Below are positions 35,401-45,286 of a stretch of 64,000 nucleotides of DNA, one piece after another. The DNA is from Cololabis saira. Taxonomy: Eukaryota; Chordata; Actinopteri; Beloniformes; Belonidae. Within the stretch, counting starts at the first letter, position 1. Each line of letters opens with the position of its first letter. A model generated the notes under the pieces. It saw only the letters and a list, made by a program, of their open reading frames with translations. It made no database searches and was not told where the DNA came from. Both the position numbers and the translations under genes were made by a program. Where the stretch lies: contig NC_084587.1 in NCBI RefSeq assembly GCF_033807715.1, forward strand, positions 24,466,517 to 24,530,516. Reading direction: 5' to 3'.

Positions 35401-37587
35401 AGATCTCCTTTTCTCAGAACTGAATAAAAGGCTGTCTAGATGAATAAATACATTTCATACATGATCAAAGCCAAACAACTTATGCAAAATTTACTTTACA
35501 CATCACAGCTTCTTCAGCTTTTATGTTTCCATTTTCTGATTATTTATGTGAATTTATCACGGACTTTAACCCAGATCTACTTATCTATATATTTTGTTTA
35601 TTTGCCAGGTCTTTCCAAAGCTGAGACTCAAGCCCTAACAAACTATGGCAGTGGAGAGGATGAGGATGATGAGGAGGAAATACAGGAGTTTGAAGCCGGA
35701 CCTGTAGAAGTCCAAACGTCCTTGCAGGTTTCAGCTGACGGACAGGTGGAGCAAGAGGCCAGCGCCAAGGTGAGCCATGTAGAGAGGTTTTTATTTTCCA
35801 TTTTCATCACCTCTTGTTGTCTCACCAAGGTTATTGTGCTGTACCTCAGGGAACAACCAGCAGTGAAATCCAGGAAATAGAAACTGAACAGAAGACTTCA
35901 GAGAATAATGATGGTGAGGCTTACTTGGTTATGTTAAGATGGGACCTACCAACAGTATACATTTCGTGGATCTGCTTGACTTTTTCTTTTTTTTGTAAGG
36001 GTAAAAAAAAAAACAAAAAAAAACCTCCGGTCTTAGTTTACCTATTTTTTTCTATTTTGCTCAGATCAGCAAGTCAGGACTGTCTCAGAAAATTAGAATA
36101 TTGTGATTTTCTGTAATGCAATTACAAAAACAAAAATCTCATACATTCTGGATTCATTACAAATCAACTGAAATATTGCAAGCCTTTTATTATTTTAATA
36201 TTGCTGATCATGGCTTACAGCTTAAGAAAACTCAAATATCCTATCTCAAAAAATTAGAATATTCTTGGAATCTTAATCTTAAACCGAAAGCCATAATCAG
36301 CAATATTAAAATAATAAGAGGCTTGCAATATTTCAGTTGATTTGTAATGAATCCAGCATGTATGACATTTTTGTTTTTTTAATTGCATTACAGAAAATAA
36401 AGAACTTTATCACAATATTCAAATTTTCTGAAACAGTCCTGTACATTTCGTGCACTTTTTCTTTTTTTTTAAAGGGTAAAAAAAAGTTAGTTTACCTATT
36501 TTTTTTTTTCTATTTTGCAGAGATCAGCAAGTCAGCCGGGACTGTAAGCTCTACAGTACAGCTCCACACTGGGCTGGAGAGCCAGAGCCCTGAGGAGGAA
36601 AGTAAAGCTGAAGCAGCTGCTGCAGCTGAGGGAGACTCTGCCGTCCCCCAGAGTCCACACGTCCCCAAGGAGTCGACCACCACCAGTAGCCCCAACACAG
36701 ACTCGCCCGTCCTCGTCAGTGTAGACGTAAGTCCACGTCTGCAGATGCTACTGTACTTTCATTGAATTTTGTCAGTATATTTGTGCTGGCTCTTAAGGAT
36801 TTGTATGCAAATATTATTATCAGTGGTTTGATTTAACTGTTGCAGGAGATTGGATCAGGTAACACAAGCCAAAGGTCTGATGAGGAAGATTTTGTCAAGG
36901 TGGATGACTTACCACTGCAGCTCACCGTCATGTGTGAGGTGTGTAATCAGAAAGATAGGGATTTTATTTTTCTTTCTTCTTTTTAACTGTTGCTTGTCAC
37001 CTTGAATAAAACCAACTCAGACCCTTAGGAGGGAGGGAGGGAATTAAAGTGAAGTGAAATAGAATCATAACAACTTTGAATCAATTGGAGTATACTGTAA
37101 TTATATTATGTATTATAATTGGACCGCTTTGGACTTTAATTAAAATTGCATTGATCGTTTTTACTTTTTTCTCTGGCTCTATACAAATAAAGTGAATGCG
37201 AATTCAATTTTTATCCATCTAATGCTGTAAAGCTTTATTAATTTTAGAAGTTCAAGTCCTTTTAATCTACACAAAATGAAAAAGAGTCATAAAGTCCCAG
37301 TGAATGGGTCTGCATGTATTGATGCTGTGTGTTCTGTAATATTATCAGGAGGAGCTTCAAAAGAGAATAGTGGAGGAGCAGCAGAATAACAGCCTCTCTG
37401 TGGAAATCCTGAAAGGCAACGCTGAACTGATGATTGGGCTGGTGGGAAACGCACAGGCACTGAAGGAACCAGGTGTGTGTTTGTCAAATAGCTGTTTTTT
37501 TCTGTACTATAACCAGTTGGTCTTTTTTAGTATTAATTATAATTTTTGGTTTCTTTTTCAGAGACTGTTGGTGCCCAGAATGTATAA
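17071..37587 (+). CDS. pcm1: Pericentriolar material 1 (PCM1), scaffold of centriolar satellites
   Basis: Scaffold of centriolar satellites that delivers proteins to centrosome and cilium (family knowledge). 39 coding exons: 17071-17166, 17393-17644, 19151-19477, 21396-21566, 22101-22220, 22487-22673, 23326-23435, 23604-23877, 23954-24104, 24428-24634, 24851-25017, 25490-25716, 25951-26093, 26267-26396, 27108-27278, 27416-27594, 27810-28016, 28132-28390, 29111-29256, 29343-29602, 29697-29877, 29971-30278, 30419-30580, 30825-30881, 31125-31297, 31741-31872, 32638-32767, 33163-33330, 33454-33551, 34069-34203, 34300-34503, 34599-34658, 34737-34887, 35609-35769, 35850-35913, 36521-36726, 36846-36938, 37349-37472, 37562-37587. 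The sum is 6417 nt, 2138 codons (human 2024). The product runs from MATGGTPFDG to ETVGAQNV. Recognisable blocks: DWG-QQKKANRSSEKNKKK, RSIGSDSQGR, coiled coils such as YYEQTSDMM, the conserved C-terminal region with LNTDYLRQRALY and QNDESKEFV, and a GABARAP-binding LIR (EEDFVKV, ~2072-2078). A polyQ-polyP tract sits at ~1186-1207. The ATG has G at -3 and +4. Confidence 0.97.
22808..23215 (-). repeat. LINE-type 3' end in pcm1 intron
   Basis: The stretch has a TTTATTTCATTCA-type terminus, an AAAGGGAGGAGAAAGAAGAA motif and (AATA)-rich filler. Its order resembles the 3' end at 43872-44100. No coding frame remains. It falls between the coding exons ending 22673 and starting 23326 and does not touch their splice sites. 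Confidence 0.45.
29374..29439 (+). repeat. In-frame CAG(14)-GCG-CCG(7) repeat: polyQ-Ala-polyP in PCM1
   Basis: Fourteen CAG codons (29374-29415), one GCG, then seven CCG codons (29419-29439), inside the pcm1 exon 29343-29602 right after NDLLR. The corresponding human segment (MRQQNQHPEKPGG) has no such run. The uninterrupted CAG and CCG repeats are expected to be length-polymorphic. Confidence 0.95.
34980..35130. repeat. Possible LINE/SINE tail in pcm1 intron
   Basis: TTTATTGTCAATTCATTACATGC followed by A-rich sequence resembles the 3' tails of fish retroposons. There is no second copy in this window to align with, so this is a weak call. Confidence 0.3.
35958..36074 (+). repeat. Duplicated 3' splice region of a pcm1 exon (upstream copy)
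   Basis: From TACATTTCGTG through a T-run, GGGTAAAAAAA, TTAGTTTACCTATTTTTTTC, TATTTTGC and CAGATCAGCAAGTCA this repeats 36442-36535, the intron end and first bases of the exon 36521-36726. It includes a plausible branch-to-acceptor stretch ending TTTTGCTCAG. A transposon follows at once. Confidence 0.85.
36075..36441. mobile_element. Palindromic Tc1/mariner-type MITE (367 bp), copy 1
   Basis: The ends CAGGACTG and CAGTCCTG enclose two large inverted arms (TCTCAGAAAATTAGAATATT with its inverse; ATTACAAATCAACTGAAATA with its inverse). It has the same length and order as 57082-57448. The right flank TA suggests TA target duplication; the left flank lacks TA, probably because of the local duplication. 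It has no coding capacity. Confidence 0.9.
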
Positions 37588-38211
37588 GGAGATATAGAGA
37601 TTTTTCAAACTGCTGTTTTTAGTAACATGATAGTTAAACCCTCAGTCTGATCTGTATGATTGTTGCTTCCTAATGTGCTAGTTTAAAGAAGCAAAGTTAC
37701 ACCTTAGTTGTTACAAATTAGTTGTGACAGTTGCAGACAACAGCTACAAATTGTCAACACTTTAAGTTCTTTTTATTCCTGAATGTTTAGTGATATTTCT
37801 TGATCATAGGGAGTGTAGTTATCTCTTGCTGCTGATCACCAGCTGTAAGTCTGTGTTTGAATTTCTGTTGTGCTAAAACCACTGTTCATACCTGCCTTAA
37901 TATTCTTCATGGTTCTGGGATCAGTTTGACATCAATGTTTTTTTTTTGTTTTATTTTTCTTGGCCTTTCCCTGCTCTTGTACGACTCATCTTTTCTGCAC
38001 ACGAGTTCTATTTATAGATTATAGCAGGATGAAAGTTCAGTCATAACCTGACTGAAATCTGCTAATTGTTCCTTTTTTCCACCCTAAGTTCTGTAACTTT
38101 TATTCCCTCTGACATCTTTTTACACGGTTCTGCTGTTAATGTTTAAGACGTGCATGATTTTCATTTTAACAGACTTTTCACTACAATACTAAGATTTCAT
38201 TAATAAAATGC

Positions 38212-38217
38212 TGGAAC
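38212..38217 (+). terminator. Polyadenylation signal, pcm1 (AATAAA)
   Basis: AATAAA followed ~15 bases later by an A-run, about 625 bases beyond the pcm1 stop. Alternative AATAAA signals lie at 38655-38660 and 38693-38698. Confidence 0.6.
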
Positions 38218-38692
38218 TTTAAAAAAAAAAAAGAAAAATGCTGTTCTGTATTTATATATGGGCTGACACTGTAGTGTTTTGTTTTTCCCCCCTCTCACCT
38301 CGTCCACCTTTTTAATCTACATTACTTTTAGCGTAGTGTTTTTCGGAAATAACTTTGTTTTACATAATACATGTACTAGTAGCTGAGGCAATAATGACAA
38401 ATTGGATCAATACTGGCCTGCTGCTGAATGGTTGGTCAATGCCTTTTCAGACTTTGGCAAACCAGAGGTAGGAAAGAGAGGGCTTAACTTCTGCTTTCAG
38501 CGGAAACATACAAATGACACTTTCATAAGTTTGAGGAAATGAAAGCATTTTTGCATCCAGTTCCTCATCGCTGAGCTTGGCCTTCATAAATTAATAGTTT
38601 TCTGCCTTTTTTTTTGTCTTATGGTAATGTAATAAATGAACTTGAGGTTGTTTTAATAAAAAAATGATTAACTTATTTGTAAAGTGTGTTTT

Positions 38693-38698
38693 AATAAA
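38693..38698 (+). terminator. Distal polyadenylation signal, pcm1
   Basis: AATAAA after GTGTGTTTT. If used, the pcm1 transcript would end only tens of bases from the asah1 3' end on the other strand. Confidence 0.4.
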
Positions 38699-38782
38699 TC
38701 AATGTTCTTTCAAATTAATGCAGCCAGCTCACATTTTAGAAATGGCATTTAAAACAAGCAGAGCATCACATTTGTAAATCCC

Positions 38783-38788
38783 TTTATT
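38783..38788 (-). terminator. Polyadenylation signal, asah1 (AATAAA)
   Basis: TTTATT on the plus strand is AATAAA on the minus strand, about 385 bases beyond the asah1 stop codon. It is the nearest clear canonical signal for that gene. Confidence 0.6.
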
Positions 38789-39170
38789 AGTCATCGAAAA
38801 AGGGAAAAATGAAGTAAGTGGAAGTAATGCACATTTGTCAGTATCAGTTGGTGAAATGAATAGCACGTTTGGGGAAAAAAAAGGGTCCCTCAACCACAGA
38901 AACTCTACTGCAACAATACAAATATAATTGTAGTCAAAGACGAGTTACATTTACAGGTTTGATTCTTTGGTGATGAAGATTTAATATCTTCAGAGGTTAC
39001 AGTAAATCTTTACTCTGCAAAAAACAAATCCCAGAAGTCAAAAATAACAGTCTCACGAACCGGTTCGTATCATTTACAGTGCAAACACTTGAAGCTCAGA
39101 TTGATGCTAAAATCAGTTTAGTTTTTCTCCACGTAGTGCAACATAACCACAGGAGCTGGTGTTCAGAGGA

Positions 39171-42100
39171 TCACCACGGCATGCACGGGTTTGGACAGTC
39201 ACGGATGTACGACTCCAGTTTGCCTTCAGATACTTGCATCAGTGTGGTGTATGTGGTCAGCTGAAAAGACAGAAAAACATGATTATAACATGCACACATC
39301 AACTATATCAAGCTTGTCATGTATAAATGAAAAACGCTCACCTTGTTTAGCACTGGTTTGGTTGAGAGCACATCATACAGAGCATTCAATGAGATGTTCT
39401 GTAAAAGAAGTGACAGATCAGCTGTGTTGTGAAACAGGACATTTGCACGATCAAAGTTCAGTCCTAAAAGCATCACAAGACTCGCGCGACAAAGCTGTGA
39501 CCAATCCTCAGTACTCACCGTCTGTGTGGTCTGGTTCATGCACTTCATGGCAGGAGTCCTGCGGTCATCCAGGAAGAAAGGCTCCTTCCAGTGGTCATAG
39601 TTTGTTTCCAGAACGTACCACCGGCCCAGCTTCAGGTCAATCCTGAGGTTCAATAAGTCATTGAAAACATCAATATGTGACCTGAAGCCACAGAAAAACT
39701 CCCACGTGAAACAGTAAAAATCAAATGACAAGATGTCATTAGTTCCTGTTTGAGGAAAAAGTTCACATGATGAACACGTCAGAGACTTGTGATCAACTTC
39801 TTCCACCATCTTCACTTTTAACGGGGAACTGGCATACAGTCTTAACAAGCAGAGTTCTGAAAATGTATCATCAAAGAATCATGGCTGACATGAAATGCTC
39901 TAAAACGCTGAGCTTCAGTACTTACTCCAAGACATCTATGCTGAGCAGTCTGGACCTGGTGATGATGCAGCCCTGTCCTGTTTGATTTCCTCCCAGGATG
40001 AAGTATGCTGGAGCGAGCAGCTTGGTCTGAGCCAGCTGGTTTTTGGCTTCCTCATAGCTGGCGGGATCAGGATAAGACTTAATATTCAGTTGAAATACAC
40101 AAACATGGAACATATGTTCTGTCCAGGGTGTTGAAGGATCCCGTTGAGATTTAAGTTACTTTAAAAAATAAATGTCTGTTTTTCTAATAATTATGTTTTT
40201 CTAAAATACTACTGCATGTTACACAATATTTACTGCTTATATGTTGAAACATTGATGGACAACAATTGGTGGCCAAAAACTGCTCAGCTAAAGGAGGATA
40301 CCTGATTGCATTCTCGAGGACAGATCGAGTGAGAAAGCTCATCCACATCCCATCTCTTTGTCCCAAGATCCACTCCAAGATTCCTGAAAGTGAGCAGGTT
40401 AAATGTGGTGGCAAGAAAACACTTCATAGTGCATGTGTCAAAACTGCGACTAAAAACCCACCAATGTATCCTCCATCAAGGCTGAAGCGCTCGTTCATAG
40501 TCAGAGTAAAGGCTTTCTGGAAGACAGGAAAGACATTTTTTTATCTTTTTTTTCAGAACCGAAACTGCAAAGAGCATGCACAGCTCAAACGCTTTTTCCA
40601 GCCTTCTGTGATGTTTAATGCTGACTGAGTCTTCAGTCCCGACATGAAAAGACTTACAGGCTTGATGCCAGTCAGCATGCCAACGTATCCAGCAAAGTTC
40701 GTGGACTTAAACACCGTCTGGTTCTTCCTCTTGAAGTCAAGGTTGACCACCAGAGGCTTTAGCTTCTCGCTGATCGTCCACGACTTGTTTTTCGCATCCC
40801 AGCTGCAAAGAGGCACAAGTTCTTTAACACACCTGAGCCCAGACTTTGCTTATACATTTAAAGTACAGGAACTGTGATGTTCTTACCCCATAAATAATCC
40901 AAAGTCTAAATTTCTTCCATGATACAGATGACCTGCAAGAGTGAAGCATTTCAGAAATTTCAATAAACTTTATTTTCATATATATCAGCGGCTTTGACAA
41001 AACTGGACGTGTCCGGCTGATTCACCCTTTTCATCTTCTGCTACAACAGATGTACACACGGTGAACACCTCATAGAAGACATTGAACAAGACAACTTCAC
41101 CTAAAAAAAAAAAGGACAGAAATCGGTAGGGCTTTTATTTCCCCCTTTGCATCTCATAGAATTGATTTTTTTAATCATTCATTGACTTTATTTTACCAAG
41201 TGGAACCCCTGAAACAGCCGCGATTCCTTTGATTTCATCTTTAAATGGGTTTGGTAGCGTTTCCACCATTAAAGGCTGCAGAAGAGAAAACACAATATAC
41301 TCTTTTAAAAAATCTTTTAAAAAAATGTCATGGTGATGGTTAAAATATACACAAGATTCACCGGAGAAACACATTTCAGAGTATAAAATAACCCCCACCA
41401 GTGTGATGTCAACCAGCTCTATCAGCCTTCCACTGGGCACAAAAGCATCGGCCAAGTCTTTGATGGCCTGAACCATGGCCACCAGCTGAAAAAAGGACGT
41501 CTTCAGTTAATGTTTCTGCATGACCTGGAATGTACTTTGCAGAACTTTGCAATTGTCTTACATCATTTTTTTTGTCAGTGATCACTTCTGTCCATCTCTT
41601 TGTGGGCGGCAGGTCGAGGTCCACTGTGTACCAACCGACAGGTCCTCTCAACCTGGTAAGAAGAGATCAAGTATGCCGTTCACAGCATTATTAATGGTCA
41701 TTGCAACGAATTGATTTTGAACATCATGAACATAAAATATAGAGAAAGTTGTTTCTGGATGTTATGTCTATTGACATTTGGAGAAAACATCAACAAACCA
41801 GAGTGCTAACTCCTCCATCCAATACTCTTCAAGAAAAGATGCCCCATCGTAAATACACTTTTCAGAAGTGAAACCAAATCCATAGTCATGAACCCTTCCC
41901 CTGCCTTTGACTGGCTGGAGGAATGTTTGTTTTAGTTCTGGAGGCCAGGTTTGATCGTCTCCAGGCCACAGAGCCATGGGAGTGTATGAAGACTTCTTCT
42001 TATTAGGAATTAAGAGATAGGCAGCAAGCAGATGGTGAATAGATAGTCCCATATCGCAACAAAAAGTGTTCTGGGTTACAAATCAAGTAAAAATATCTTA

Positions 42101-43495
42101 CCTTACCTTTAACTGAGCACATTTAATATTACCAATAAATCATGTTTTCATAAAGCAACTAGTCAGTTATGCTGCCTTCAAGTACTGTAAATATTAATGT
42201 TGCCAATTAAAGTAAAAGGCTAGATGGGAAGAAACACTTTGACATCAATGATTCAAGTCCTACAGATAGCTAGGAATCATGTGGTATGCTTGTATGTGGT
42301 TACTATTAGAAAACAAGATAACAAAAAACGTGGTTATAAAGGAAATGCGCACATCTTGACTGATTAAAGGGATTATAGATTACAGATGTAGTGTCAACAT
42401 TCAGGCGATTCACTGCCTTGAAGGAGTGAATATTAATAATAATAATAATAATAATTTCATAATTTCATTAATGAAGTCAAATAATATACTGCTAGAAGGT
42501 GAGCTGTGATCTGTAATAGGTGAGCTGGGATATGTAATCCGTTTGCTGCAATCTACAACTCTGCCAGATACCATAAAATCATACACGCAGGAGATACAGG
42601 TTAAAATGAACAAGAAATGGATCTTAAACTTTACAAGGCCCTTAAATCTCTGTGGGGCTGGTAGGAAAACAGGGTCATTGACTTACAGCCCAAAAGGCTA
42701 AGATCAGTTATTAGGATTTTTAAACAATTAGCCAATTTTTTTTGTTTTTTCATCTAATAACAACTGTATTATAATCCAAAAATCAAAGTTAATATATTAA
42801 AGCCATACACACAAATATGGAGGAAAAGCTAGCTGATGTCCACACAAATATTTGGCATTCCTGCTTGATGAATTACTTAAGTGATTAATTGATTATGGTC
42901 TAATCATTTTCAACACAGAGGACAAAGCAGATAACATTGTCTGAGTCTATTCAGTTGTTACAAAAGACAGCGGCTGCCTCGAAAAAATGCAAATGGCCAA
43001 TCAGTGAAAAGATGTCTGCATGTTAATTTCTCATCTTTCTCGTACACTTACGGGACAGACATCACTTCACATTGCTTGATAATGTATATCTACTGCCCAT
43101 GTAAACGTTGCACCTGAAGAATGTTACATTTACGAGCAGCACCTGAAGGCATCAGTTAGGAAACGTGAGAAAACATGTCGGTGATTCGGTTTACTTATGA
43201 AACACCAAGTTTCTGTTAGTGTTTAACAACATTTCTGACACTTACGTGGGACCATTTGGTGGATACATGTTCGTCCGACAGTCCTCTGTAAACTGCAAAT
43301 GAATAAATGACATTTAGAACTGTAAATAACTAGATCACAACATAATGCACACAAGACAACCCATCTCAAGCTTTGAAAACAATAATATTCCCTAATCCCT
43401 GAGCAAAAAAAAAGAAAGACATTTACCGGTGGTACAAACTGTGTCGATGTGACGGATAATAAAGCGGCCAAAACGAGGAAACCGTGGATGTTCAT
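39171..43495 (-). CDS. asah1: Acid ceramidase (N-acylsphingosine amidohydrolase 1)
   Basis: Lysosomal enzyme that hydrolyses ceramide to sphingosine and fatty acid (family knowledge). Fourteen coding exons: 43427-43495, 43246-43292, 41562-41652, 41399-41485, 41197-41275, 41026-41100, 40887-40932, 40658-40802, 40462-40516, 40302-40383, 39926-40057, 39519-39642, 39342-39398, 39171-39260. They sum to 1179 nt, 392 codons (human 395). Seen: a signal peptide ([19 protein letters not shown]), [14 protein letters not shown], the autocleavage and catalytic cysteine in [11 protein letters not shown] (Cys ~140; Cys143 in human), HGRNLDFG with catalytic Arg/Asp (~156/159), [43 protein letters not shown] and the C-terminal paired cysteines in [10 protein letters not shown]. 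Several N-x-S/T sequons are present (NKS, NQT). The exon 39926-40057 uses the acceptor directly before TATGAGGAAG, the only choice found that keeps frame. It lies tail-to-tail with pcm1. Confidence 0.97.
41768..42052 (-). other. Unassigned Trp-rich ORF in the intron between asah1 exons 2 and 3
   Basis: A 94-codon minus-strand frame lies in the 1.6 kb intron between 41652 and 43246, on the asah1 strand. It reads protein-like rather than random, with stretches such as [37 protein letters not shown] and [16 protein letters not shown] do not recognise the family. It could be an unannotated alternative exon, a processed or transposed gene fragment, or part of a repeat. There is no clear promoter or polyadenylation signal. 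Confidence 0.3.
42434..42455. repeat. (TAA)n microsatellite
   Basis: About seven TAA/AAT units in an asah1 intron. Confidence 0.9.
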
Positions 43496-43871
43496 TTTGT
43501 AAGCGTCAATCTGAAGTGGCAGTGACAGTTTCAGGCAGCGTCACATTGTTATGTACGGAAGTCGCTTCAGTCTTCAGCGTGACACCGAGCCAAACCATTC
43601 CTAGAGGGGGAGACTGACTCCTCCAAATAACATAAAAAACATTATAAATCAATAATGATAATACACCCTATTAATACACACACATTTTATTTAAAATATA
43701 TAAATAAAAATGTTGTTAAAAGGCTTCAGCTTCTTACACAATGATTCACAAACCGACATAGGAACCTCCACCCTCCCATGAAATGGTCTTTTCCAGACTG
43801 TATGAAATGAAAGGACAAAACCATTCCTGGTAGTTAGCATTAATTTCATCATGTGACACCAGCTTTTTACA

Positions 43872-44560
43872 TTAAACAGTTCGTTCGTTCGTTGTTTATT
43901 TCGAACATGTATAAAAAAACAAGAAAAAAGATAAGAAAACAAATACAGGCGGGCATTCCACCACATAAAAAAAAACATCATCAAAACACATATTTTAGTT
44001 ACATGTTCGAAAAGGAGTGGGAGGAAGTATAAATGTATTTAATCCCACCCCCTTTCCACAACTAAACATAAATTATATGTCTGTATTATTTTTTAATACT
44101 ATACACTAATTTGTATAAATATATATCATTTTTACAATCATAAATATAACTATGATATAAATATAATATAACTATGATATAAATATAATACGTATATCCA
44201 AGTATATAATCATACAAAGACAGCAGAACACACAGCTGGTGATCTTTAAACAGTCTTCACTTTTATACCTGAAATAATTTCTTTATATTTCTTCTAAAAT
44301 TGTTTTATGTTTGTACATTATTTTAATTCCAAATTCAAACCATTCCACAATTTAATTCCACAAACTGATACACAAAAACTTATTTTTGTTGTACGCACAA
44401 GTAAAGATTTGAAGTTTAGGTTACCCCTTAAATTATAACCTCCTTCCCTCCCAACAAATAATTTCTGAATGTTATCTGGTAGCGAATGATTTTTTGCTTT
44501 AAACATTACCTGTGTAAGACTGTTGTGCAACAGTTCGCAAACATGTTTGTTAACCACAAT
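43872..44560 (-). mobile_element. LINE fragment: reverse-transcriptase C-terminus plus 3' UTR
   Basis: The minus-strand frame (44557 to 44318) reads TQVMFKAKNHSLPDNIQKLF, EGGYNLRGNLNF and FCVSVCGIKLWNGLN. It is followed by a 3' UTR with GGTGGGATTAAATACATTT and TTCCTCCCACTCC-type motifs and an end in ACGA/CGAA repeats at ~43876-43895. It is related to the copy at 11315-11775. It is 5'-truncated and inactive, between asah1 and frg1. Confidence 0.75.
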
Positions 44561-45171
44561 TTAGCGTCACTGAGTAGCTTTAATTTGGCTTCCTATCAGC
44601 TCACTAGTACTCTTTATGGCCGTAACATGGAGGGATTATGCAAAGATGAGACCTGGGTAAAAACGCCCCCGACAGCTGTGCTCTTACATACATCTGGATT
44701 TTGTCCTCTGTGGGCCAGGGTGCAATCTGGATTCAGTCACCCATCAAATTAATCTGATGAGTGAACACAGTTACTGGTGTTCAATGTAAATTCTTTGTAT
44801 TACCGGTAATATGGTTGACCCCCCACACCACCACAACCTCTAACTCCTGTTTTAACAACACAGTTCCTTACAAATATCTGTGTAACATACAACATATAGT
44901 TTGTTTATATAGTTCATATTTATGTAACATCTTATGCACTACTTGACTGAAACATAAAACTTAAAATTGTTGTAGAAGTATTCCAAACATAAAGTACATA
45001 CTGTAGCCACCAATGCCCTGGTGGTTGCTCCAGGGGAAAAGATAATCACAGTTAATTATTCACAAGTAAAATGGTCACTGAGTAACATGGAGTTCATTTT
45101 AGGTCCTCAAAACATGAACATAAGGGTATAGAAGACGAACGAAAAAGCAAGTCTGATTTATCCATAATATG
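44561..45171. other. Intergenic DNA between asah1 and frg1
   Basis: Apart from the LINE to the left I see no gene or clear repeat boundary here. Short AT-rich stretches and an ATTAATCTGATGAGTGAACA patch at ~44748 are unassigned. Confidence 0.4.
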
Positions 45172-45177
45172 TTTATT
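45172..45177 (-). terminator. Polyadenylation signal, frg1 (AATAAA)
   Basis: TTTATT on the plus strand, AATAAA on the minus strand, about 110 bases after the frg1 stop codon. Confidence 0.65.
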
Positions 45178-45286
45178 CAATCATATAAAAAGTTGGGAAA
45201 AAGGTAACTTCCAGTAGCATGTCAGATGACTACATCAACAAAAATCTAAAAACATGTAAAGGACATGGCAGAAATCCAGCGAGTCT

